NCBI GenBank assembly: GCA_035260485.1
Contig: DATFVC010000050.1
Span: forward strand, 1-20,350
Direction: 5' to 3'
DNA: 20,350 nucleotides
From: VRUE01 sp035260485
GTDB taxonomy: Bacteria > Actinomycetota > Thermoleophilia > Solirubrobacterales > 70-9
In this document: one piece after another, positions 7,010-13,418 of the stretch
Layout: every line of letters begins with the position of its first letter
Position numbering within the stretch: the first letter of the stretch is position 1
Made by a program: the position numbers and the translations under genes
The notes under the pieces: model-generated
Seen by the model: only the letters and a program-made list of their open reading frames with translations
Told to the model about the DNA's origin: nothing
Database searches by the model: none

Positions 7010-7708
7010 ATGAGTGGCGTAGCCGAGACCATCCGCCTCGTGGACAGTATTGTCCGTTTGCGCCGCGCCGAACGCGTCTCCGGAGCGGCTTCAGATGTCG
7101 CCCCTGTGCGGCGGCAACTCGAATTCCAGCTTGGGCCGACACTCTCCCGGTCCCGCGCCAGCCGGATCCTCGGCGTCAGCCAAACGGCGTTGGATCGTTG
7201 GGTCGAGAGTGGCCAGATCCCGGTGGTGGTTACTCCTCGCGGCCGGCGCGAGGTCCCGCGCCAGGTCGTGATCGAGCTCAAGGAGTCGATCGACCGGCTG
7301 AAGAGCAAAGGGATTACGCGGCATCCGCTCGGCAAGGCGCTCACCGAGCGGCGCGAGGCAGCGGACGGGGCGGTTCTTCACGACGGGGTGACGGAGGGCA
7401 TGCGGCTTCCGATTGGCCACGAGACGGCTGCTCGTCGCAGTCTCGCCTACCACCAGGCGATCGCGAACCATCTCGATGACCGAACGGTGGCCGACGCCTA
7501 TGACCGCCTTGAGCGCCTCGTCGCCGAAGCCCACCTGCACCCCCACTACGCCGAGCGCTGGCGCGAGACGCTGGCGCTGCCTATCGACCGCATTACCGAG
7601 GCGATCACGACAGACACGCAGGACGCCCGTGACCTTCGCCAGAACTCCCCCTTTGCCGGTGTCCTCAACGAGCATGAGCGCCGCCGGATCATCGAATCTG
7701 TGCGGTAG
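7010..7708 (+). CDS. Helix-turn-helix protein, putative antitoxin-like partner of the downstream nucleotidyltransferase
   Basis: A 232-residue protein. Residues 47-84 form an excisionase/MerR-type winged helix: LSRSRASRILGVSQTALDRW followed by a wing with ESGQIP and PRGRREVPR. The rest is mostly helical and charged with no family I recognise; residues 145-200 (YHQAIANHL, YDRLERLV) look like a small helical bundle. It ends two bases before the GTG of the nucleotidyltransferase gene, so the two are cotranscribed. Known AbiE- and MNT-type pairs also place a DNA-binding or small helical protein before a nucleotidyltransferase-fold gene; here the regulator/antitoxin role is inferred from that arrangement. 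It could equally be a simple regulator. Confidence 0.65.
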   Translation: MSGVAETIRLVDSIVRLRRAERVSGAASDVAPVRRQLEFQLGPTLSRSRASRILGVSQTALDRWVESGQIPVVVTPRGRREVPRQVVIELKESIDRLKSKGITRHPLGKALTERREAADGAVLHDGVTEGMRLPIGHETAARRSLAYHQAIANHLDDRTVADAYDRLERLVAEAHLHPHYAERWRETLALPIDRITEAITTDTQDARDLRQNSPFAGVLNEHERRRIIESVR

Positions 7709-7710
7709 CT

Positions 7711-8232
7711 GTGCGCAGGTGGGAGCTCGAACACATCATACGGGCTGCCGCTGAGGTTGCGGACGACGAAGAGCTGATCATCGTGGGAAGTCAGGCCATC
7801 CTCGGTCAGTTTCCTGATGCGCCGGAGGCGATGCTCGTTTCCCGAGAGGCCGACATCTATCCCAAAAATCACTCGGAGCGGGCCGACGAGATCGACGGCA
7901 GCCTTGGTGACGGCTCCTACTTCGATGCCTCGTTCGGCTACTACGCCCATGCGGTCGGGCCGGAGACTGCAAAGGCGCCCGCCGGCTGGGCGGATCGCCT
8001 GGTTCCGGTGCAGAGCGAGAACACCGGGAACGCAATCGGCTGGTGCTTGGAGGTTCACGACTTGGTCTTGTCCAAGTGCGTGGCGGGCCGCGAGCGAGAT
8101 TGGCAATTCGCCAACGAGGCATTGCGCCACGGGCTGGCCGATCCGCAGGAGTTGCAGCGCCGGGCCGCCGATCTCCCACTGTCGATTGCAGACATCGAGA
8201 GGATTCAGCAGATGCTCGCGGCGATCATCTAG
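7711..8232 (+). CDS. DUF6036-like nucleotidyltransferase-fold protein (putative toxin)
   Basis: A 173-residue protein. Residues 22-50 read as a minimal nucleotidyltransferase core: a beta strand ending in VGSQAI (the GS motif, 26-27) followed by SREADIYP with D48 where MNT/AbiEii-type enzymes place a catalytic Asp. The second Asp of the usual D-x-D pair is not evident (E46-A-D48). EVHDLVLSKCVAGRERDW near 117-134 matches the conserved D-L-x-x-x-K helix of AbiEii/DUF6036 proteins. The start is GTG 7711, two bases after the upstream stop; there is no other good start. Known relatives modify tRNA or protein with nucleotides and are toxins of bacterial defence pairs; activity here is inference. 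tRNA-Phe lies only 34 bases downstream. Confidence 0.65.
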   Translation: MRRWELEHIIRAAAEVADDEELIIVGSQAILGQFPDAPEAMLVSREADIYPKNHSERADEIDGSLGDGSYFDASFGYYAHAVGPETAKAPAGWADRLVPVQSENTGNAIGWCLEVHDLVLSKCVAGRERDWQFANEALRHGLADPQELQRRAADLPLSIADIERIQQMLAAII

Positions 8233-8238
8233 CCTTCC

Positions 8239-8260
8239 GGCTCGGGCTACGGCCCGAGCC
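8239..8260 (+). terminator. Stem-loop after the nucleotidyltransferase gene
   Basis: GGCTCGGGC (8239-8247) and GCCCGAGCC (8252-8260) form a perfect 9-bp stem closed by a TACG tetraloop on a C-G pair, a member of the stable UNCG class. It starts six bases after the stop codon and ends six before tRNA-Phe. There is no T-run, so it is either a weak terminator or a processing/stability hairpin separating mRNA from tRNA. Confidence 0.6.
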
Positions 8261-8266
8261 ATCCGA

Positions 8267-8339
8267 GGCGAGGTAGCTCAGTTGGTAGAGCACACGACTG
8301 AAAATCGTGGTGTCGTGGGTTCGATTCCCACCCTCGCCA
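8267..8339 (+). tRNA. tRNA-Phe (anticodon GAA)
   Basis: A 73-base cloverleaf. The acceptor stem is GGCGAGG (8267-8273) paired with CCTCGCC (8332-8338), with discriminator A at 8339. The D arm is in TAGCTCAGTTGGTAGAGCA; the anticodon arm has loop CTGAAAA with GAA at positions 34-36; the T loop is GGTTCGATTCC. The 3' CCA is not encoded, so it must be added enzymatically. It sits between a toxin-antitoxin-like pair and a nuclease pair, a common place for accessory genes, but I see no repeated 3' end that would mark an integration site. Confidence 0.97.
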
Positions 8340-8411
8340 TCGTCTTCTTCTGCTTGGGAGCGGTGCGTCGCCGTGCGCTGTGAGGAGTAGCAGCGTTGGC
8401 ATCGGGTTACC

Positions 8412-9290
8412 ATGCGGCGTTGGATGCCCCGACGTTGCTTCATAGCGGCGCCTGGCGAGGCAAATCTGACCACGATCGTCGCGGTACTCGAGGCTCGGGG
8501 GTGGGACACGTTCGCCTTGGCCGATGTGGCGAAGCTCGGCTCTTCGCTGATCGAGGCGCTGACCGATGCGATCGGGTCCGCAGACATAGTCGTTGCGCTT
8601 CTGGATGACGATTCTCACGCCCGGAATACCATCTTCGAGATTGGGCTCGCGGCAGGGCTGGAAAAGCCGGTCCTGATCCTCATCTCGGATGAGGCCACGG
8701 TTCCGTCGGACTTGCAGTCGTTCCTGCGGGTCCGTGCCTCGGTCGACAACAGCGCGGCGATCGCACTCGCTCTCGACAACCTCGAGCGCTACGCGGCTGA
8801 GCTTGCCGTTGGCCACGAGGGACGACAGAGCGTCGGCCAGCCTCTCGGCTCTTACGCGGATCAGCTGCTGGAGGAAGCGCGTAGCGGAGCCAGCGCTCCC
8901 ACGCACGATCTCGAATCGGTTGTCGTGCGGGCGATCGAGGCGAGCGGCGCCGTCGCCAGTCGAGGTGCGGGCTCAGACCGGGCATTCGATATCGGGGTCT
9001 GGTCGGATGATCTCGACGCCATCGGGGCGAATCCGTTGCTGGTCGAGCTGAAGCGGCGCATCGACAGCCAAAGCGTCCGGCAGAGTCTGCTCGCCCTCCA
9101 CCAAGTCCCTGGCGCGCGGGCGGCGCTGATCGTCTCCCTCGAGGAGCCCGGTAAAGGCGAAGCGAAATGGCTTCGCTGGCCGGTGCTGGGCGTCTCGCTC
9201 GAGATGCTGCTCAAGGAGATGCGAAGCCGCAGCTTTGCCGAGATCGTCAGGGACCTGCGCAACCGCAGCGTGCACGACCGGCGTCTCTGA
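8412..9290 (+). CDS. TIR-like nucleotide-binding domain fused to PD-(D/E)XK nuclease
   Basis: A 292-residue two-domain protein. Residues 8-95 match the TIR-like predicted nucleotide-binding fold: opening CFIAAPG, then GSSLIEALTDAIGSADIVVALLDDD (43-67) and RNTIFEIGLAAG (71-82), where E76 is the likely glycosidase Glu found in TIR and nucleoside-deoxyribosyltransferase-like enzymes. Residues 165-265 resemble a PD-(D/E)XK nuclease: E168 in a helix, D193 in FDIGVW, and E212-x-K214 in LLVELKRR, followed by a strand and LGVSLEMLL. An effector in which NAD+ or a nucleotide signal controls DNA cleavage is plausible (inference). The start could also be ATG 8424, which leaves MPRRCF as the N terminus; neither has a clear Shine-Dalgarno. 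Its stop overlaps the next ATG by one base. Confidence 0.65.
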   Translation: MRRWMPRRCFIAAPGEANLTTIVAVLEARGWDTFALADVAKLGSSLIEALTDAIGSADIVVALLDDDSHARNTIFEIGLAAGLEKPVLILISDEATVPSDLQSFLRVRASVDNSAAIALALDNLERYAAELAVGHEGRQSVGQPLGSYADQLLEEARSGASAPTHDLESVVVRAIEASGAVASRGAGSDRAFDIGVWSDDLDAIGANPLLVELKRRIDSQSVRQSLLALHQVPGARAALIVSLEEPGKGEAKWLRWPVLGVSLEMLLKEMRSRSFAEIVRDLRNRSVHDRRL

Positions 9291-9826
9291 TGCCGGACAT
9301 CGACAATCAGCGGATCTCAGGATATTTCGCCCATGGCGACGGGACGAAGGACCCGTTCGAGAAGGGTCGGGCGCTCGAGAACCTGATCGCCTACCTGTTC
9401 GAGCTCATTCCGGGTATGTTCGTTACCGCCCGCAACACGATGGACGTCGGTGGCGCCCAGGAGATCGACATCGCGTTCTGGAACGAGGGCCATCCAGAAG
9501 GACTACGGCTCTTCGACTATGTGCTGCTGGTCGAGTGTAAAAACTGGTCTGAGCCGGTGGGGCATGCCGAGCTGGCGGTGTTCTCCGACAAGCTGCGAAG
9601 CCGGGGGAGACCGCAGGGCATACTTGTCGCGGCCAACGGGATCACCGGCGATCCGGCGCTCCTCAGCCGCGCCCACCGGCAGCTCTCTCGCGCTCTCGAG
9701 GAGGGTAGGGAGATCCTGGTGCTGACCCGTGCAGAGATCGAGGCGCTCGAGGACACGGAGCAGCTGGTCGTGCTGCTGAAGCGCAAGCGGGCCCTGCTGG
9801 CGGTGTCGGGAACGAGCATCCAGTAG
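9290..9826 (+). CDS. Restriction-endonuclease-like protein, PD-(D/E)XK (Mrr_cat-type)
   Basis: A 178-residue stand-alone nuclease domain. KGRALENLIAYLFELIPG (25-42) holds the helix-borne Glu E30; QEIDIAFWN has D60; VECKNWSEPV gives E82-x-K84; the helices and strands that follow (HAELAVFSDKLRSRG, GILVAANG) are typical of Mrr-like catalytic domains, in which DNA binding normally comes from another domain or partner. No methyltransferase or specificity subunit is nearby, so this is not a classical type I-III system. The ATG overlaps the stop of the TIR/nuclease gene as TGATG, showing tight coupling and suggesting one complex or pathway. Both proteins carry apparently intact nuclease triads, so they may form a heteromeric nuclease or have separate targets. 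Confidence 0.7.
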   Translation: MPDIDNQRISGYFAHGDGTKDPFEKGRALENLIAYLFELIPGMFVTARNTMDVGGAQEIDIAFWNEGHPEGLRLFDYVLLVECKNWSEPVGHAELAVFSDKLRSRGRPQGILVAANGITGDPALLSRAHRQLSRALEEGREILVLTRAEIEALEDTEQLVVLLKRKRALLAVSGTSIQ

Positions 9827-9896
9827 GCCGAAGAGCGATTCCCACACCGGCCCACCACTGCGTCATTCCTGACTTGTCAATAGGGTCCTTATCTTC

Positions 9897-11282
9897 GTGG
9901 CGAGGTCGAAAGCACTAAAGGGACGGGGAAAGCCGAAGGCCGACCTCGACATGAAGGCCTTCCGCGCTGCTCAGGTGGTTCGCAAACGGATGCGGACCAA
10001 GCGTAAGGAGATCGCCCGCGCCGGCTTCCTCACGGAACCGTCACGGCAGCTCGACTTGCTGCGGAAAGCCGGCATCGTCGCGGCCCACAACCCGGACCAG
10101 AAAGCTTGGCGAGCATTGATACCGCCAGAGACCAAGTTGCCGCCAGGACGGCCGAACCTCTGGTTCACCCTGGCGCCGGAGCTCGGCTATCTGATCGGCG
10201 TCGATATTGCACACCAGGAGGTGTCCGTATCGATCACGCGTGCCGACTTCGGGAAGTTGCTTGACCACGTGCGACGAGTACCGGTCGACGGGTTGGACGG
10301 GAACCCCGAGCATGCCCTCGATGCGGCGGCGGAGCTCATTCGGGATGTTTTCGGCCAGGTCAGCCGAAGCGAGGGCGCAACGGCCGAGCAGGTGATCGGG
10401 ATCGGCATGGGCCTGCCGGGTCCGGTCAACCGCGAGAGCAAAACGATTTCGCCGGAGATGCACATCCTCTCCGCCTGGAGCAATCGCAAGCCGACCTTCG
10501 AGTTGTCCGAGCGCCTGCAGGACATCCTTCCCGAGGTCCCGATCGAGGTCGACAACGACGCCAGCCTCGGCGCCCTGGGGGTACACAGTTGGAAGACGCT
10601 CACGTCGAATCCGGACACCGTTCCGCGGGATCTTCTCTATGTGAGGGTCGGCGACGGTATCGGCGCCGGTGTGGTGATCAAGGGGAAGCTGGTGGGTGGC
10701 GGGTCCGGTTTTGCGGGGGAGATCGGACACGTGAAGATCGATGATCGTGGCAGCTTCTGTCCGCGCTGCGGGCAGCGCGGATGTGTCGAGACCAAGACGA
10801 GCGAGAGGGCTGTGCTCGCCGAGCTGACGACCGCAGTCTTCGCCGAGGCCCAGGAGAAGGTAACCATCGCGACCGTCATCGCCAGCGACCATCCGGCCTG
10901 TTTCCGTTCCCTCCATGAGGCTGGATGGCACCTGGGGGCGGCGCTCGCACACGCCCGCACGCTCCTTGATCCGACCCGGATCTACATCGGCGGGCGGATG
11001 GCGCACTCCGATCGTTTCATGCGGGCGATTCGAGAGGGGATCGTCAGTAATTCGTTGGATCTGGCGATGGAGGTCGAGGCACTGGTAGTTCCCTCGCCGA
11101 GGGGATTGCCGAAGCGGCGGCCCGACCTGGGGTCGGCAGAGCTGCTGGGCGCGATCGCGATCGCGCTTCATCGCTGCGGCGATGGGTATATCGAAGGCCG
11201 TCTGCGGCACTACATGGACCGGGAAATCACCAAATCAGATGAGTCGGGGGAGCTGGTTTCGGCGACCGGGGCGGCAAAATAA
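9897..11282 (+). CDS. ROK-family transcriptional regulator
   Basis: A 461-residue ROK protein. Residues 25-65 (MRTKRKEIARAGFLTEPS, then LLRKAGIV) look like a degenerate N-terminal winged helix. The ROK core follows: GVDIAHQEVSVSI (101-113) occupies the place of the phosphate loop DxGGT but lacks the glycines; EVDNDASLGALG (217-228) has the catalytic-type Asp; GEIGHV (274-279) with H278 and CPRCGQRGC (C288, C291, C296) forms the ROK zinc site. Loss of the ATP-phosphate loop and presence of a DNA-binding region indicate a sugar-sensing repressor of the NagC/XylR kind, not a kinase. Start GTG 9897 lacks a Shine-Dalgarno; ATG 9951 is an alternative that would drop the first 18 residues. Its regulon is unknown; the downstream operon has its own promoter. 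Confidence 0.8.
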   Translation: MARSKALKGRGKPKADLDMKAFRAAQVVRKRMRTKRKEIARAGFLTEPSRQLDLLRKAGIVAAHNPDQKAWRALIPPETKLPPGRPNLWFTLAPELGYLIGVDIAHQEVSVSITRADFGKLLDHVRRVPVDGLDGNPEHALDAAAELIRDVFGQVSRSEGATAEQVIGIGMGLPGPVNRESKTISPEMHILSAWSNRKPTFELSERLQDILPEVPIEVDNDASLGALGVHSWKTLTSNPDTVPRDLLYVRVGDGIGAGVVIKGKLVGGGSGFAGEIGHVKIDDRGSFCPRCGQRGCVETKTSERAVLAELTTAVFAEAQEKVTIATVIASDHPACFRSLHEAGWHLGAALAHARTLLDPTRIYIGGRMAHSDRFMRAIREGIVSNSLDLAMEVEALVVPSPRGLPKRRPDLGSAELLGAIAIALHRCGDGYIEGRLRHYMDREITKSDESGELVSATGAAK

Positions 11283-11333
11283 GCCCCTCGAATCCGGGGT
11301 TCGCCACACTGCGCGGAATACTTTCTTGGCCCC

Positions 11334-11362
11334 TTTTCAAGACCCTTCGCGTTCCCTACATT
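11334..11362 (+). promoter_or_regulatory. Promoter of the amphi-Trp/membrane protein/ABC exporter operon
   Basis: TTTTCA at 11334-11339, a 17-base spacer and TACATT at 11357-11362 give a good housekeeping-type promoter, with transcription expected near 11369. The leader of about 35 bases carries AAAGGA (11392-11397) six bases before GTG 11404. This 121-base intergenic stretch is AT-richer than its neighbours. A small CCCC/GGGG inverted repeat at its left end (about 11284-11299) is too weak to call a terminator for the ROK gene. Confidence 0.6.
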
Positions 11363-11403
11363 GTCACCGATTTCTACTCCACTTCGGTAAGAAAGGAATC
11401 GGT

Positions 11404-11805
11404 GTGCCACCTCATCCGCCACACCCTCATGGTTCAGGTCCACCTCACGATTCGGGCGGTCTGCGCCCGGGCCCGGGGCCAGTGCACTGGCTCTATAGCG
11501 CGGAGGAAAAGCTGTCGCTCGACGTCGTGAGCAAGATCCTGGGTCGCTTCGCGACCTCGCTGGCGGAGTCGGGCCGGATCCGCCTTCGCGACGACTTGGA
11601 GGTGAGTCCCCCCGACCCATGCGAAACGATGATCCGCTTCGAGCAGACTCCGGTCGGTCACCTCATCCTCAAAGTGGAGCTGAAATGGGGAGGTGAGGGA
11701 CCGCCCGCAGGGACCGGTGACGCCGTCTCGGATCTCCTCGGATCACCCAACGGCGATGGTCATGCAAACGCAGAGGCCGCAGCCTCGGGGAGTGAGAATC
11801 GATGA
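11404..11805 (+). CDS. Amphi-Trp domain-containing protein
   Basis: A 133-residue soluble protein. The first 25 residues are rich in Pro, His and Gly (PPHPPHPHGSGPPH). From about 30 to 97 it matches the amphi-Trp domain: LYSAEEKLSLDVVSKILGRF, a charged beta strand, CETMIRFEQTP and a final strand VELKW, with the domain's typical alternation and closing Trp. The tail is acidic/Gly-rich and probably disordered. The molecular role of this domain is not established. I chose GTG 11404 because AAAGGA lies six bases before it and the frame upstream has no domain sequence. Its stop overlaps the start of the membrane-protein gene (ATGA). Confidence 0.65.
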   Translation: MPPHPPHPHGSGPPHDSGGLRPGPGPVHWLYSAEEKLSLDVVSKILGRFATSLAESGRIRLRDDLEVSPPDPCETMIRFEQTPVGHLILKVELKWGGEGPPAGTGDAVSDLLGSPNGDGHANAEAAASGSENR

Positions 11806-13418
11806 GCGCCATATCCAGCAGGCTGCGGCTTCCGTTCGGGGCGTTGAGCCTGCGCCGCGGTGCTCCGTCTTGGTCGCGGGTGCGGGGCCTCCCCGAGCTC
11901 GCAAACCGCATTCTGAGCCTATATCGCCGCGAAGGAATCGCCGAGGAGGAGGCCGCCATCCTCGCCTCCTCCTCGGCAGTCGGGGCCGATCCCTCGCGCA
12001 TACAGGGGACGCTGGCGCAGATCTTCGCTGGCGAGTGTCCCGACGACGCTGGCGCGACCGTCGCCCTGGCGCACGAATTGGAGGAACGCTTCGGGGAGCG
12101 ACTGCACGCCGACCGGCTCGCCAGTCTGGCTTCTCGCCTGCTATCCGTGTTTGCTCGCGTTTTTGGAGCCATCCTCGGGGTCAGCTGCTTCTATCTGGTG
12201 CTCGGTGGCCTGCTCGAGGGGGAAAGCGAGCGATTCGCGGCGCTGCCCGGTCCGACCGCCCTGCTCCTCTTTGCCTTTTCGCTGGCTTTCCTCGGCTTGT
12301 TCGAGGCGCTGCATACTTCGGTCACCCAGCTCCGGCTCGCCGACCTTCGCGGGTTAGCTGACACCCACCCCCGGGCGTGCGCGCTGCACCGCCGCTTCCG
12401 CGACGAAGAGGGCATCTCCCGCTTCTTGGCGGGTCGCCAGATCGTCGTGGTCATCACCGTGTTCATCCTTGCCGGCCTCTCCAGCTTTCCCGGCATGGAA
12501 TACCTGCCATTCACCGAAACGGCCGTGCCCAGCCTCCTTCGGCCGGTGCTCGAACTCGGCATACCCGGCGCCATGGTCGTTCTCTGGGTTGCCCAACTCG
12601 CGCCGCAGTTCTATGCCACGCGCCGCGCCGTCGCCCTGATGAACACGCGTCCAGCGGCTTGGGCGCTCGACATCGCATTCGCGCTCGAGGCAATGGGCGT
12701 TGCCGGCCCCAGCCGCTGGTTCTCCGCCGGCGACCGCGCCAGTGATCACATCCCGGTCTCGCCTGCGCTGCAGTGGGAGCAGGACGCCGAGGAGGTGGAC
12801 GGTGACGGGCTTCTCGGCGTGATCCGCCGTTGGGACTACGGGGAGGACGGCGCTCGCCTGCGATCCGTTTCCACCACCGCGATTCGCCGCGAAGGTCACC
12901 CTGTCGTCACCGACTCGAGCCCAGTCCTTCCCGGCGCGCCGTCCTCGCTCAGTATCTCAGCCGACATCGCCGCAGCCGACGGGATGGCGCGCCGGGCGGC
13001 CCCCACCGGCTATGAAGAGGAGCCGCTGGCGACCGGCGATCGCCGCCTGCACAAGCCGATCGCCCCAGCGGTGGGCTCCTTCGCGGCCGGCGATCGAGTC
13101 CAGGTGGCCATCGACGCCGAGTACGCTGCGCCCACCGGGCGCGACGCTGTCCACGTCGAGCGCCGGGCGCGCTTTCTCCTCTGGCGGCTTGTCTTGACGG
13201 AGATGCCTCTGCATATCGGCACCGTGCGCCTGCGCGCATTTCGCATCGGGGACGGACTTGGCGACCTCGCCGCGATCGGCGAGGAGGTGCGGCTCGAGCC
13301 CGACGAGGTTGAGCCCGACGAGGCTGAGGGGATCAGACCGCCCACCTTTTCCTACGCTCTCGCGTTCCCGCCGCCGAACACGCTGTTTGTCTTCGACTGG
13401 GAGGTGGTCTGGCGGTGA
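11802..13418 (+). CDS. Membrane protein with CNNM/DUF21-like core and novel C-terminal domain
   Basis: A 538-residue protein I do not recognise as a whole. Residues 30-115 are a helical soluble N-terminal region. Four hydrophobic segments follow, at about 118-138, 150-171, 213-230 and 252-270. The stretch FEALHTSVTQLRLADLRGLA after segment two, and VLWVAQLAPQFYATRRAVAL in segment four, resemble the DUF21 transmembrane module of CNNM/CorC-type divalent-cation proteins (SETAxxSxNRxRL and FGExxPKxxA patterns), but the two CBS domains normally after it are missing. In their place are about 260 residues of acidic beta-rich sequence with no family I know. It overlaps both neighbours by four bases (ATGA, GTGA), so it probably works with the ABC exporter. 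The DUF21 resemblance is tentative. Confidence 0.5.
   Translation: MSAISSRLRLPFGALSLRRGAPSWSRVRGLPELANRILSLYRREGIAEEEAAILASSSAVGADPSRIQGTLAQIFAGECPDDAGATVALAHELEERFGERLHADRLASLASRLLSVFARVFGAILGVSCFYLVLGGLLEGESERFAALPGPTALLLFAFSLAFLGLFEALHTSVTQLRLADLRGLADTHPRACALHRRFRDEEGISRFLAGRQIVVVITVFILAGLSSFPGMEYLPFTETAVPSLLRPVLELGIPGAMVVLWVAQLAPQFYATRRAVALMNTRPAAWALDIAFALEAMGVAGPSRWFSAGDRASDHIPVSPALQWEQDAEEVDGDGLLGVIRRWDYGEDGARLRSVSTTAIRREGHPVVTDSSPVLPGAPSSLSISADIAAADGMARRAAPTGYEEEPLATGDRRLHKPIAPAVGSFAAGDRVQVAIDAEYAAPTGRDAVHVERRARFLLWRLVLTEMPLHIGTVRLRAFRIGDGLGDLAAIGEEVRLEPDEVEPDEAEGIRPPTFSYALAFPPPNTLFVFDWEVVWR

Noticed and set aside
7711..9290. CBASS-like link between the nucleotidyltransferase protein and the TIR-like effector
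   Set aside because: The nucleotidyltransferase resembles MNT/AbiEii/DUF6036, not a CD-NTase, lacks the G-S...D-x-D pattern of cyclases, and tRNA-Phe and a hairpin separate the two units.
8267..9907. tRNA-Phe as attachment site of an integrated island
   Set aside because: I looked for a copy of the tRNA 3' end downstream; only an 8-9 base match (GGCGAGGT near 9899) was found, which is chance level, and no integrase gene is in the window.
9897..11282. ROK sugar kinase (glucokinase)
   Set aside because: The DxGGT phosphate loop is lost (DIAHQ) and an N-terminal HTH-like region is present, so a regulator is more likely.
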